Notes: generated by a model from the sequence alone, not told the origin. A stretch of 64,000 bases of DNA from Rotaria sp. Silwood1 (GCA_905250075.1 CAJNOP010000043.1:740772-804771); one strand, 5' to 3'. Positions 34,523 to 49,208 are shown, counted from the first letter of the stretch. Made by a program: numbers and translations.

Positions 34523-37209
34523 CTGGAGAATTAAATAAAAGAAAAAGAAAATCAATTAAGGAAACAATCGTAGCAATTGTTTTTGCTATTGTGGAACACT
34601 TTTCATTTAATATGAAAAAAATCGATTAGTACAAAAGAAAAGTTATGCAAAAAAGTTTGATTGTTCATTCGTATAGTGCAATCGATTCGTGTGAATCGTT
34701 AATTTGAACTAAAAAAAAACAAAAAGTTAATGTTTTTGAGGAATTTTATAGGTTGTATATATATGTCATATATATTCAAGGGAAAAAAAGAGAGACAAAA
34801 TTTATCTTCCTTATGAAATCGACTTATGTAATCTAATAACTTTGTATGGTAGTATAAGATACGATGATCATTTAAGTTCCAATCATATAATTTTGTCTTA
34901 TGCTATTTCTTATATGTATCTTTAAAACTTTGTCAGTATCAATGAATACCTATAATAATAAAATTGTGTTTATTATTCTCTGTGATAAGTACTGTTGATT
35001 GGAAAAGAATAATTCTATTAGCTTTAATTTTTATAGGTTAACAATCTATCTTTACGGTTTTCGAACATTTCTTTGGGTGGTTACTTTATTTCTATCATTA
35101 TTCGAATAAATTACATTAATCTTGTTTTTTTGCTTTCTTTGATGATCAAGATCTTGTCAACAATAATGTTAAACAATATGCAAAATTTGTCTCTCTTATT
35201 GAAATCTTTGTAAATGTTTTCAAATAGCTTTGTTTAGAACTTTGAAAATATTGAATATTCGAAAGACAAATTTACTAGTTTCTCATTAGAATTATAAACA
35301 TACCTTTGATTAAAAAACAAAAAAATTAATGCATATGGTAAGTATTTTACGAGTTTATATTGATGGTGCTATTTCATGTTCTTATGTTGACAAATATATA
35401 TAGAATGGTTTTGATTTTGATAGTTTATAATGATCTCGATGTTCATTTCATTAAAACGATTCTTTCAATTATGAAAACACTAAATAATATACTTTAACAA
35501 GATTTAATATTATTTTTTCTTATGATCAATCTGAACCAATAATTGCTAATTATTTGACTTTTGAAATAGATATTATAGGATATGATTACTATCAGAAAGT
35601 GCTGCCTAACAATGAAGATTTTTAAATATTAAAAGAAAAAACTTATGGAAGTTGTTATAATAAAATTTACTTATTTAAACTTTTTCCTTGATTATCTAAT
35701 AGAAATGATTATATCTCAAAACTTGCCGAAAAAAAGACTTCAGTTTTACTTTCGAAAAACTCTATGCTAATAAAGTCAAATATTTTTATAACATACCCTA
35801 TTGAATAGTTCTTATTCTCAGTAGTTAAATATTTCATTCGTACTTGATCTAAATAAAAAGAAAAAAAAATATAAGCAAGTTTATATAACAAGATTCTATC
35901 AGCTATTCTATTGAAGAAGAATGTGTTTTTCGAAATAGGTAGTTTTATTGAATTCAGGCTAGTATAACCAAATACTATATCAAACATTTGCTCGGACAAT
36001 TACAGATTTATCATCCGTAGATTGTCAGTCTGAGAATAGTCAATCGCTGAAGTACCGAACTATCGTGGGTTAACTATCAATACCACAATCATGGAGCAGT
36101 TATATTGTTCGACACATATTCACTAAATACTGAATGTAAACATCAGGTCATCAGCTATGAAATTACACTGGGTAAGTCACTAACGACTATTTATCTCGAA
36201 TCATCCTTCCAACAACATGCTGACTACGTTGTGAAATGCACCTGTTCTTGTGATTAGTTAGTGTGCGAGAAGTTTAAAACGTTGAATGAAAGAACTCTGC
36301 TTCTAGCTAGCCTTCTATAAAGAGTTAGAACTATACATAGTTATAGAGAAGATATTGCGCTATTGAATCTGTCACTATAGAGGACTCTATATCGCAAGGT
36401 AGTTCAAAGGCAGGGATATTCTTTTTCTATCTAACCAATGGTATAGCACACATTATACCGAATGGTCTACCGGTAGTTTTTGTTCACTTCGAATCGTATG
36501 AATTGCTATATAGTTTACAATTGAATGTTGAGCTTTCTTGAGTAGACTTTACATAATTATATTAAAATTAAAAACATGCTTGGTCTCTCACCAGTTATAC
36601 ATTTATCTTTGATTAATTTAAACTTCTTCAAATATCTAATTAATATAATGTAAACTGGTCTGATAAATATTTATCCGAGTATTCGACAAACATAACATCG
36701 ATATTTCACGTTCATAGTGAAATTTGTATTGTTCATATTTTCTTAATTATTGCTCAGAATAAGTTGAATAATTATAAATCAATTTCTACAGAAAACAAAA
36801 TCAATGAGTATAAACAAATATGTTGTTTTTTTTTTCAAATGTTAATGATATTATGAATAAAAGAATGCAATAAATTTGTGTTCCATATTTAATGTTGCGA
36901 AAGAATTTAGTGTTTTATACATAATAACAAATTAGAGAATTTGATGAAATAAATAAATGAATGAATAAGAACGAAAAATGTTAAGATGAAAAAAAAAAAC
37001 GAAGCACATCGTTTCGAAAATGAGATTTCGAAGAAAGAAAAAAAAAACAGAGAGAAACAGATCAAGATGACAGTACAGACAATCAGTTGTGCACATACAC
37101 ACATGCAAATAGAAAATATGTTTATTAGTCAAAGACATACGAATAAAACCGGAGAAAAAAAAAACTACAGTTTCTATGTTTTTTATTTTCATCTGTATTC
37201 TTTTGTTGT
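34523..37209. other. Intergenic region between MON2 and DDX24
   Basis: These 2.7 kb lie between two minus-strand genes. A frame at 35709-35999 has no recognisable motif and biased composition, so I do not call it a gene. The part around 36.1-36.4 kb is less AT-rich and carries a copy of repeat family B. The DDX24 promoter should lie within the right-hand part. Confidence 0.45.
36125..36303 (-). repeat. Dispersed repeat family B, copy 2
   Basis: The reverse complement aligns with 1520-1716 in the Tudor intron, with a core TGCAT.TCACAACGT.GTCAGCATG differing at two positions. The surrounding 36.0-36.5 kb probably belongs to the same relic. No ORF or inverted ends are visible. Confidence 0.55.
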
Positions 37210-40200
37210 TTATCGAACTGAAGGTGGTGGTGTTAAGAGTGTAAAATATTGATGTAATGTATCTTTGATTGCATTACAAATTTGTGGAGATGGTGATGTT
37301 GTACATTCAACAAGACATGGATATAATGCAATTAATTGATGCCATATATTGATTTCAACTAAAACATAGAAATCAGTTCATTTTAGTTTTTTTTTTTTCT
37401 TTTTTTTAAATACAGAAATTCATACCTGAGTCTTTTGGTGCTCGTTTTAATGCACCGATCAATGTGCTTAAGGCTTTAAGTACAGAAATCATTTCAGCTG
37501 TGCGTGGTCTATAAAAAAAGAATATCATTAATAATCAATATGAGATCGATACTACAAACAGCAATACATTCAAAATCGAAATTAACTCACACACTTCATT
37601 CTTACATCGAACAATGCAACTAAACACCTGATTGGAGCAATATGTAAGACTAATTTAAATTAATATATTTATCTCAATTCTATACTCTGATAGTATTTTC
37701 TTTTTAGCATGCATTAATTCCCATCCAATGTTTAGTTTTTTTTTTAGTATTCTAAACTCTAAAAAAAAAAAGATTATTTACTACGGTGAATAATTTATTC
37801 TTATGCTTTGTTTTTAATAGCGTAGAAATTTTTCTAGAGAATTCAAATTGAAATTTCATGTGTGTGTATATATATATATAAGCATGCATTTATAGTGCTA
37901 TGAAGTCGTATTTAGCTTAGCTTCTTTTTTAGAAAAGCTTTTTAAATATTTTTTTATGGGAGAAAAAGACTTACGAAAAAGGAGTTAAGCTGTTGTGATT
38001 GTAATTGAATGCTCCAACAACTGGTTCAAGATTATCACTACTGCAAAAAAGTCAATATTCAAGCCTCACTCAATAATTTTTATGTTTACTATTTAACTTA
38101 TCAAAGAAACAAACAAGATCTTCTCTTTTAAATTAAAATAAAAAAAAAAATCCTCAAGAAGTTTTCATACCGTGGTAATGGACATTTGCCATGTAGACGT
38201 TCATCATGTGCATATTTTTGTAAAATTTCTTTACAACGATTTAACATTGAACTTAATGCAAGACGAGTTATAACAAGATTATCATTTGATGATGATGAAT
38301 CATTTATGAATGAATATTTGAGTAAAGTTTCAAAACATATTTTAGAAAATTCTTCACGTAATCGACGAGCAGAATCAATATCTAATAGTAGATATAGAAA
38401 CAAAAAAAAAACACTGTTATTATAAAATAAAGATGAAAAAATAAAAACGTCTTATTTCTATTTTTATTTTGAGTAAAAATCAAGAACATTTTGTTTAATG
38501 AATAATAGCATTCGTCGTGACTTTCATACAGAAGTCACAATTAAAATAGTTTTACTGATGATCACTTTCGAGTCAACTACCATTGTAAAACGAAGGTTGC
38601 AAGTCAAATTTGGCAAAAACACACTAGCTGAATCTTATATTACAACTACATTCCAGTGATTTTGTGAAATTAGTACTGTTGACAATCGATCATGTTTTGA
38701 CGGGCCTACAGTAATGACTGAAGAAAGTCAATGAAGCTAAGAATGCTTGCTAAAATGAGTCAAGTTCGAGTATGTAGTCTACTGCACAAGCTTGCTTATT
38801 ACTAAAAACAACAATGCATTAGATCCTAACGAGATATCTCTTAGCAAAGCCATGTAAAGTATAATTTGTTCAACAGTTTTACAAAGAAAAACTATATACA
38901 CCTAATATTTGATCCTGGTGAGCTTTAATCCGAGTTCATTTTTTTACAAGTGTTATTAACTTTATCGCCTTTTTCGTCAATAATTATAACAGTGTCGTTT
39001 CTCGAAAGTAACAGCTTCACAAAATTGCTAAAATATATTACTAATGCAAACTTTAACTAGCGTCTTTTTCTCCATATTCGAACTGTAGTTATCATTTTAC
39101 AATGCTGGCTTAGTCCACTTGGAACCTTACTAAAACTATTCTGATCTTGACTTCTGAGGATCTATTCATGTTCTTCTTTTCGTTCGGACTTTTTGAAGAC
39201 TCTGTTTATGAACAACTTCCTTATTACATTTTTGTAGGACTAAGTAAAAGGATGTTGAAGATACATGTCTTACAATATGTTGAATAAAACAATCTTTCTG
39301 TGATTAGTAAGAGCAACTACATCGTGCTTTCGAAGTTAATTTCACAAAGATTCCATTAAAAACTTTATACAGCTTTTTTTTCATCTTAACCTTGGACATA
39401 TCTATTAGATCTTATTTTAAATTTTTCAAATTCATACCGATAAAATTATCTGTTGCACATGAATAAATAGAACCCCGATTAAGTATATTTAATATTTTTG
39501 TTATAAATGTTTCTGGCAATACATTAGCATGTGGTAAAATATCATCTCGAATTAGTTCAATTGCCTTATAAAATAATAAAATAAAGTATATGTATATATA
39601 ACAATAATTTTATTTAAGATTAAACATACTTGACAATCGATTGCTTCATCTCGTTGCAGTTCTTCAATAGGAATATCCGTTGGAGGAATACTAAAATCTC
39701 CAATAATGAAAATTTATTCAATCAAAAATTAATAAAATACCTTTTTGAAAAAAGAAAATCATCGAATGTTTTAGCCAATTCTGTCCACATACTTTCAAAT
39801 GCATTTCCTAATAATCAATAATTAATAAACACGAAAAAAAAATTTCAACAACAAAATCTTTACGATGTTTTCTCGCTACAACAAGTCCAACTTTTAGTGA
39901 ACGAAAAAAACATTCAATTGCTAATTTCCAAGTTGTTGAACTTGGACAATTATATTTCATTGATAATGGAACTTGTAATGTCTATTGAAAGAATAAGAAC
40001 AAAAAAATTGATATTAAACAAAAACTCAAATAAAAATTTTACTTGAATTATTGTTTGTAATGTTCCATTTTCAATTACAGCTGGATTATCAGCAACATCT
40101 TCATAAAAACTAATAGTCATTCGAAGAATTTTTTCACTAAATGGTACAAAATTAACATTTGAATCATTTTTTCCATTTGATTGTTGTTTATTAGTTGGAA

Positions 40201-43200
40201 TTTTTTTAATTTGTTCTGTACAATCAAATACTGGTGGATTTATTGCATAAAGAACAAGTATAAGTAAACGTTTAAAACAAATAGGTAAAAGTGCTGATGC
40301 ATTTGTTGTTTTTGTTAATTCTAATTTTAAATTTTTACAAACAAATTCCATTGCTTTATATGCTGATTCTTGTAATAATGTTAAATTAACATCAGTTGGA
40401 ATTAAAAATAAAGCCATATCGGAATGTATTGGTACAGCAAGAACACGTTCAATTATTGTTGAAAATTGTTCAAAATGTTTTGCATTATGAATAAAATCAC
40501 TTGACCATATATGATTAATTAAATTAGGAAATATATCAATAAAAAATGTAAGAAAATTTTGTGATGGTATATTAGAATCATAACGATCAATTATTATAAC
40601 ACGTTCAGGTGGACAACGACTACAACCATTACCAATATTTAACCAAACTTGCCAAGCTTGTTGCCATAGTTGTTGATCACGAGGTATTAAAGGTTTTTTT
40701 GATGATGGAGATAATGCAGGATTTATTGGTATATTAACAAGATCATTGAAACTTTTTAATGCAGCAAGAGCTATTTCGGGATTTTTAGCTAAGGCAGATT
40801 TTTCAATATTTGTCAAGAGAACACTCCAAACTTTGGGAAAATCGTCTAAAACAAAAAAAAAACATTTAATTGACTTTTGCATGTTTTTATGAAGACAAAA
40901 GATTAGCCTCAAGTTACAACGGAAAAAAATATTTTTTAAGGAAAAGTTTTATATCTGAGGACATTGATTTTGCGTATTGTCACATCTGCATCCTTGCTTA
41001 GAGCCAAACGGGTTAGCCCGGGACTCGCATCGGACCCGGTTAAAGCATGGTCTGAGATTTTTCTATTAATCGAGTTTGAGTTCGAAAATTTTGAATCAAA
41101 CAGGCTCTATGAGTGCTTCTGTCTGTTTCAGTTAACATAGGAGTAACTGTTGCTTCCATTTTTCGTTCATTTATGAAGTTTAAAACTCTATTCGAAATTA
41201 ACAGATTAATAAAATCCTTAATAAAATGAAACAAACAAAATCAGATGTCAAATCTTCAGTCATCTCTGTATTCATTGAGTAAACGATTGTCAGCAATAAA
41301 CACTTCTTAAATATGAGATATTAAAGTATAATAGTGAAAAGATAACTGAGATTTTATTCTTAAGCAGTTTATATCAATTTCCTATGTTGGTTATAAGTTA
41401 ATCAATTGATTAGAAGCTTAATACTTTCCCTGCAAGTCCTAAGCATAGTCACTAGTTATAAAATATCAAAGTATAATTTTGAACAAAATGATGGTTTAAG
41501 ACAAAATTCTTTTTTTTTTTTCTTAATGTCCAGAAAACATTACCAAAATGGACAGGTATGCTATCGGACATATGATTCAAATCATCTATTTTTGTCTTCT
41601 AATTGATCATATAAAGATCTTGATTAATCACACCCATATTCAGCTAAATCAATGAATAATATTTACCCAATTTAGCTAGAAAATCTTTTTTCACTTGAAC
41701 TGTTCTTGTAACACCTGCTAATATCATTACATATGTTTCAGCCCATTGTTTTTCTGGTGTATCTCTCGAATGATGCATTAAAATATCTTGTCCACCTGAT
41801 GATTTTGATAATTGTTGTTGTTGTAATTGTTCTCGTTCTTTTGATGCCGTATAAAAAAATTGTTCAACTTGTTCAAATAATGGAAATAAAACTTGCCAAA
41901 TTAAAATACTCCATGCACCTGTACTTAATAATTGTCCATGTGATGTTATCATTGTAAATAATGTTGATGATGCTGATTTTCTTATAGCTGGACGTTGATC
42001 CATAGTTAATTCACTTAATTTTCTATATAAAATCATCCATAATTCTTCAATTGATGTTAATGTATCATAAATTTCATTTGGATCTAAATAATCATTAACA
42101 TTTTTTAATTGATGTTCTTGTTCTTTCATACGAAATAAATAATCAGTCATATTCCATAAAAGACCAATAGCTGATAAAGCTATATTTAAATCTTGTTCTT
42201 GAAAACCAAATTTTGCTACTACTTTTATTAATATACCTAAATAACATATTGGAATTGTTGATAAAAAATCTGTTACAACTAATTGTAAACATTGTTGAGC
42301 TTGTCGTATTAAAGAATCATTATGTTCACGAGTTATTGAACCAATTATATTTAAACTTAAATAAATAAATCAAAATTAAAAAATGTTTTATTATTGATTT
42401 TTGTAAATTTTAGTTTTTGATCAACTTACATTATTGGCCATCCTGTTTGTAATGTAGGTCCATTATTAGTTAATATTGATAGAGTAGCTTCAAGTTGTTT
42501 TTGACGTACATCAAAATATTGTATTAATGATAATTCATGTAATGATAAAATAATCATATGTAATAAACGTTCATTATCAAATAAATTTTGTTCATATTTA
42601 TATTCAAGTGCATTACGTACAAGTGATGTTAATGCTTCTGTACCCCATTCACGCATACGTGGATTTGTATGTTGACAAACCTTTAATAAAAGAAAATTAC
42701 ATAATATAAACAAACAAATTGTATTGATTTTTTTGTCATACATCAAGTAAATGTGATGAAATAGGTTTCCACCAAACATCAATACGATTTAAATTTGCTC
42801 TACCAGTTTCCAGTATTTTTGCAATAGCAAATAATGATGGTTCACGAACAGATAAAGCAATTTCCATTGATTCAATACTTAAACGTATAAGTGCATCGAT
42901 TAAATGATGTAATGCAACATCATCTAAATAAACACTTGTTTCAAATAAACGTGAAAGCATTGATGATAATATTGGTAAATCAGCCATAGCTGCTGTTGTT
43001 ACAACCGCTGATGAATTTGCCATTGGTGCTGCATCTGTATTAGATATTGTTCCAACATGTTTAAGTGTACCACCAGTTGATGGTTTAAATCCAATTATCC
43101 AAACAAGATGTTGAAGAGTTGTTAAAATTAAATGCCAGGATGTACCAAGTATACTTCCATAACAATGAGCAACTGATAGAATTGTTCGCATGCAATGAAT

Positions 43201-46200
43201 ATTTTTTGACGTCAACTAAATTTAATCGTATTAATATAAAATCTAATTATTGTGAGAGGCGTTTATTCTCGAGTCGAAGCAAGAAGAGAACAACGTTTTT
43301 CTTTTTATATTCCAATTACTCGAAATTATTTTTTTATTTATTCACTATGAATCGATAGGAATCATGGGAAATGCTTAGAAGTGAAGGAAATTCACTAGAG
43401 ATCGAGTTTAACTACAAAGAATATTGGAACTTATAGAAAACCAAAAAAATCAATTTTTATTCTTGTTGCTAGAGATTTTATTTATGATTTTCAATGATCT
43501 TCTATGATTGCTAGAATAGAAATAAGTTTGTTCTCTTTTGACTAAAGATGTAAGTCGATGTATTGATCGACGGAACAGTTGCTGCATTTGTCCTAACTTC
43601 TTCTACTGTCTACGGTTACAAAAGTCTCAGAATTTGGTGGCGATAGCGACTGAAATTTGTCGATCACTTTTTAAAAAATTGTCTCAATTTTTCGAGAATT
43701 TGGAAATGGTAAATAGAGACAACGATGGCCGGAAATTAATTGATGAAAAATTAGACTGTAACACTTCCCAAAATCTGATTTCAAACGTTGGAAGTTTTTA
43801 AAAATCAATTTTTTATGTTGTAACAGCGCGCCTGAACCGCTTGAGTGTTGACGATGATTCAGCCTATTGGCTTACACCTCTACTCTCCAAGTTTTTTTTT
43901 TCAACAAGAAAAACTCTTATATCAATTTTATGTTAATGAGAAACTGTGTCACTATTCATACCATAACAGCAGTTTGATTTGTTGCTGGTGATGAATTTAA
44001 TAATGGTAAAGGTGTTCCAACAATTACAACTTGTTGTCTTTCAAAATCACTTCCTGATGTTGAATCTGCACTTGATCTAGCTGCTAATTTCTGTAATAAA
44101 CTTTGTTGTTGTTGTTGTTGTTCACTATTTTGTTGTTTACTTAATAGATGAATATTATATTGTGGTGGTAATGCCATTTTACATAAACATGTAACAAATG
44201 CATCACGTTGAACATTCATTCCAAGTAAACCACATAATGATATATATGTTTGAAAACCTCGTAAAAGTAATTCACATGTTGTATCATCATAACAAACATC
44301 ATATAATAATGTAAATGTAACAAGTACACTTGACCATGTACAATTAACAACTTCAATACATTCATGTCGTTCATTATCTGTTAAAGATTCTAATGGTCGA
44401 ATTTGTATTGGTGTACGTAATTGTGTACCAGATATTGTATCACCACGCATACCTGTACCTTCAACAATTGAATGAACAGCTCGAACAAGTTCAAGCATAC
44501 ATGCATAAGCAACAACTATTCCATATGAATCCGGTATAAGTGGACAATCAAATTTTTCCCAATTTTCAACATAAACAGCTTTTGCTTGACCTTGAGTATA
44601 TGTTACATATTGTGGAACAACTAAATTTCGATATGCAAAAAGAATGGTATTCGATGGACTAGCAACACCATTTGCAATATTTGATGAATGAGGATTATAG
44701 TTATCTAATTTTGAAGTTGTACTAGTTCCAGAAGCTGAAAAAAAAACTAGAAAGTTTGTATCTTATTGAATTAAATAGAGTATTACATTTTTTATCTGAA
44801 ATAACTGTACTAGTTGTATTTGTTTGTCCACTGCTAGTTGATGAATTTGATGAAACAGTTGCACTATTAAAAAATGATTGAACATATGAACTAAAAAAAA
44901 AAAAAAAAGAAAAACATTATTTTAATATTTTCTCTTAATTAATTAATCAAACCTAATTGCATTTGTTAAATCTCTTAAAATTTTACTTGAATGTGGCTGC
45001 ATATCATAAGATAAACAAAATAATTTGATTAAATTTTGATGTATTATTATTTTATGTATACATTCAATAGCTAATGATCTTTGCCATACAGGTTTATCGG
45101 GTTCAAGTAATTTAATTAATAATGATAAAAATATTTCACATTCAGTTATTAATAATGTAAAATAAAATCGTATTAATATACAAACAACACGTAAGAGACG
45201 AGCTATTAGTGGAAAATATGCACTATCATATGTTGTATTAGAATTAGTTCCACTTGATAAGTTTGAATTAGGATTTGAAAATTTCGTACCTGGTGAAAAT
45301 AATTTAATAACAAGTGGAGAAACTCTTTCTTTTAATAAATAACGAAATTCACTATGACTATGAAATATAGATGCATAATGTGTTAAAATTGTTTCAATTA
45401 ATTCAAGAATTAATGTTCGAGTTATTTCTGTTAAACCAATTAACCATATTGGTTGATCACCATTTATTAAATAACAAAGATCTTGAAATAATAAATATGC
45501 ATCACGAGCATATGGACGTAATGTATCAACACTATTTGATGGATGTTGTTGTTTTGAAGGATCAGAATCCTTATTAGACTGATCTAAATCAATGAAATAA
45601 AATGATATAGTTAATTTTTGATTGTAATCGTGACTAAAGCAAACGTTGTCATTGACTCCTAATTCCCAAAATATTGACTTGTAGAGAATATCTCGGTCCC
45701 AACAAGTACGATAGCACTGGAGTCTTCTTTTACAGATACTAGATACTAATTGAGGTGTCGAGTTTTCTTTTGGTTTCATTTTATTTCCTTCCATGAGAAT
45801 AAAAAGGCTGAAATACTGAGTGTACTTCTAAAACTACATGTTTTTTTTATGAAAGGTTATTTCTTAAAATCTGCCAAAAAAACCAGCGACGCAGTATTCC
45901 TCAACACAAAAAAAATAGACAGCCCCCATAATGTTCAATAACTGTAGAAAAGTGTCAACTTGTTCGGATGTACAATGTCAGAGAAACGAGCGTGATTCTA
46001 TACTTTTTCTCTTTAACTAAAGTTAACAAGAACTGACTCTGTTAAAGATCCATCATTTATGTTTTGAGTGCCTTGGAAATAAAAAATACTCATTTCGATC
46101 AGGGAAGTTTTGCATAGAAAGAAAAAATGCTGTGCGTGTTTTGCTTGTTATGAGTTTCGAGAATTGGATTTATCAAAAGTACCAACTAACAACAAGCATC

Positions 46201-47447
46201 CTCATTCATATGGTAGTTGACAGAGGACACTCACTAAGCTGTATTAGCTACGAAAAACAAAAACTATGACTTTTAATATACGAAAAGAGGCAAGGTCCTC
46301 TTAATCTCAACTGCTAAATAATTGCCATGAAAAGTTGACAGAATAGAAACTTTAAATTAAGAAATTTTTCCAGAGCAAATGGACTGTTGTAACATCTATA
46401 AAGAAACATATATTAATGAATACGAATTTTCATTATTAAAAATATACAATGAATAATTTTAGACGAATATTAATATCGTTCATAAGTGCAATATCTACTA
46501 AAAATGAAAAAAAAAATTAATAATACTGAAAATGTAGACAATTTTTTCATTTTTCTATATAGTATAACTTTATTACTTTAAAAACTGGCAGACATTTTTT
46601 TTCTATGAATCAATTAGGTTTTTTTTTATAAAGCAAATATTTCTTACCACTGGATGTTGGATTTTGAGCATCTTCTTCAATAACACGATCATAAACAGCT
46701 GTAACAAGTTGTCGAACAGCAGCTATAGAAGTATTTACAATTGTTGGATCTTTACTGAAGCATAATCGAAAAGTAATAACAAATAGCTATGTAAATGAAT
46801 GAATTCAAAATAAATATTAATTCATATTCATCTATTTATTTTACCGTAGCAAGTGTACTATGCACAACAACAGATGTTGTATTAACGAGTAATAGAACCG
46901 TTTGTAAAATTTTTAATTCTTCAGTTTGTAGTTCACATAAAGTACTTAAAACATTAACAATTGTAGCTGCAGATGCCTAAATTAATAATCAATAAATAAA
47001 TTGAAAGACACTTTTTCTTTCATTCGAACTTGATTAACAATATGATGTTGAAGTAATTTTTGTATTGACGTTAAACATAATTGAACAATTTTAACTTGTT
47101 TAGTATCACACCCTAAGACAAATGGTTGAAGTAAATCGACACTTGCATCACGCATTACTATAATACATATACATATATATCAAAGTTTGGTATTATTCTT
47201 AATATTTAAATAGTACCTGTACTCAAATTATCTTTCATAGTACTATATTCTCGTAATTTCATATTACATGCTTCCGCTGCCTAAAATATATATTAATATT
47301 AATTAAAATTAACAAGAAGAATATTCATACTTCTTTAATTGGCGGATATTTTTTTTTGGTTTCAGTTGATAATTGACGAAGATCGCTAGATAAGTTATTA
47401 ATCAATTTTTGAAGAATACTATGGCTATCACTTGATGTGCTAGCCAT
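37210..47447 (-). CDS. MON2: MON2, Golgi/endosome trafficking scaffold
   Basis: Twenty exons close in phase to 1728 residues (human MON2 about 1717). In coding order the exons are: 47331-47447, 47217-47280, 47030-47157, 46845-46976, 46648-46786, 44953-45583, 44787-44890, 43962-44734, 42742-43215, 42430-42680, 41667-42355, 40043-40845, 39864-39981, 39741-39807, 39630-39690, 39438-39564, 38171-38381, 37975-38040, 37426-37508 and 37210-37358. MON2 is a large HEAT-repeat relative of the Sec7 Arf-GEFs without a Sec7 domain. It works at the trans-Golgi and endosomes with DOPEY and a P4-ATPase. Matching blocks include [12 protein letters not shown] near the start, [55 protein letters not shown] and [14 protein letters not shown] short poly-Q lies in exon 8. 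Four introns exceed 700 bp. A TTCTAG acceptor ends 10 bp before the ATG. Confidence 0.95.
39212..39385 (+). repeat. Dispersed repeat family A, copy 2 (inside MON2 intron)
   Basis: Located in the 1056-bp intron 38382-39437, this stretch aligns directly with 3800-3960. Blocks ACTTCCTTATTACATTTTTG, GACTAAGTAAAA and GAATAAAACAAT recur in the same order and spacing. Both copies sit in introns of minus-strand genes and in the same orientation relative to the host gene. Confidence 0.5.
45584..46647 (-). other. Long MON2 intron (1064 bp)
   Basis: The intron splits the N-terminal HEAT region between GATxxNPTSS- and DQSNKDSDP-encoding exons. The exon at its 3' side is preceded by an open frame running into the intron, which could mislead gene predictors. 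No repeat match was found. Introns 43216-43961 (746 bp) and 40846-41666 (821 bp) are similar. Confidence 0.4.
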
Positions 47448-48719
47448 GATTAACGCTCTAGAATTGATAGAAAATAAGTATTAAAATTTCATATGTAACT
47501 GGAAACAAATTTAAAGAATTTTCTTAGTCAAAAGTCATTATCCATGTTTTGCGCTATGAGCCACATCACTCGCTCCATCATCGAAAGTGATTCAATTGAA
47601 TGAGGATTGGATGAATTATATATCTCAGCTGTCAACAGAGGGAGAGAGTTACCAATAAGACTTCGTATATTACGGTTGCAAAGTCGCCCGATTTCTTTAA
47701 GTGAAAATTAAGTTTCTTTTGTCTTTATTTAAATATTTTTCTAGTTCAACACTGATTCAACGAATTATGCCAAATTAATAATAAAAATTTGTTCTTTGCT
47801 TATTATTCTTTCATCTATTATTTTTGTAACAGCTAGCAACTTTTAAATAACAGAAAATTAAGAATGAATAAAATGCACTTTAAAACTGTAACGTAGTCTT
47901 ATAAGTATCTTTGTGTTGGAATTTATTGTTTAATTAGTGCCTAATCAATGGTCAAAGATTTTAGCTTGATAAAAAGCCTCAAGTTTTGTCTGAAGATGTG
48001 TTCATATAACATGACTTTCTCGCTCAAGATACTCAATAACTTCATGAGCATGAAAAGAACGTTTGATTGGAGCTTCATGTTTTAGTAGTGCTTTTCAAGA
48101 ATTCGCAATGACATACCACACGCTCCTCAAAGCTCTAACAGAGGTTCGCATATGCCTGAGGATTCACGCAAGACTGTCGTGTCCGTCTTGGTTACACACT
48201 AAATGATTTCATCTGAGCTGAAGATAAACAACAGACTAAACGGAGTAAATTCGTGACAGCCTGGACAACAGTAAAGTAATCCAGACCGTTTAACGAAAGC
48301 AAAATGCACCAATAGTATTTCAAAAAACCTGTCCAATATTAACGACGGTAAAGCATAGCAACTCGATCTTTTCAATAATTGCATCTTATAGCATTATACA
48401 AAAGACAACACAAGCTATTTATTGATATATGAAGCAGCTCGAAAACATAGCGAGCATCTTAACTATAACAGCGAAGGAATTCTAAATAATATGTACCTAA
48501 AACAAAATATGATGTCGATGATAAAGTTCGCAGAATCATTCTTCTGTGGACTACTCAATGGTATTGAATGAACTTCATGAGAAATTTTGATTATATACCA
48601 TCACACAGTACCTAATCATAGATTTCGGATACTTTTATAATATGAGATAATGACGATGGAGATAATGGACTAATACACAGTGTTCATATAATTGTCTGAA
48701 AACAACCTGATGATAAAGT
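47448..48719. other. Region between the MON2 5' end and the transposon
   Basis: About 1.27 kb. The first 250 bp are MON2 5' flank. The remainder has no supportable ORF; frames there are short with many stops. The 48.0-48.5 kb part looks like decayed sequence with composition unlike the flank. Confidence 0.4.
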
Positions 48720-48898
48720 CTTGCAAGGGAAGGTCTTCAGGTATGTCCCGAAAATTCCAATGAAAATGATGTGAGTTTGTTAAGTCGGGTATACTTATCT
48801 CAGATGTAAAACAATTAGGTGCTTAGACTACGTCAGTAAAAAAATTATAGGCGAAACAGTTTTCAAAAATCTGACACATTTGTTTCGCTATACAAGTG
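48720..48898 (+). repeat. 5' terminal inverted repeat of the transposon
   Basis: About 179 bp whose reverse complement recurs at 51112-51287. Conserved inner blocks include CAATGAAAATGATGTG, AACAATTAGGTGCTTAG and TTATAGGCGAAA. Very long TIRs are unusual for classical pogo elements, which have short ones. Confidence 0.85.
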
Positions 48899-48947
48899 TT
48901 TTTTCTTATGAATTTTTTAAAAACTCTAGTGTATTTGCTCTCTAAGT

Positions 48948-49208
48948 GTTATATATCTCGTTCGATTTGTGTGTTCTCTGTGTTTTCTTTATATTACCCT
49001 GGATCTCGTATACTAACTATATGTCTTCTGTATCTCCGTATGTTCATGTTTTCTTCTCCAGATCTCTGTAATCACTATTTCTTTGTTTTTCTGATATTCA
49101 TCTCTCTTGTATTCGCGTATTCGTTTGCTCTTTCGACCTATAAATAGACCACGATAGTCGAAATAAACTATGTAATAACCTTCGCGATCTCTAAAATGAT
49201 ATATTACA
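48948..49208 (+). other. Pyrimidine-rich block with TATAAATA inside the transposon (possible promoter or LTR-like fossil)
   Basis: The block between the left TIR and the transposase relic is strongly T/C-rich, has TATAAATA at about 49139-49146, and is bounded by near-inverted TTATATATC and GATATATTA. It could be the transposon's own promoter region. Alternatively it is a small solo-LTR-like insertion; I cannot decide between these, and the family is not identifiable. Confidence 0.3.

Noticed and set aside
35709-35999. 96-codon minus-strand frame between MON2 and DDX24
   Set aside because: F/I/Y-rich composition typical of AT-rich noise; no exon boundaries or motifs.
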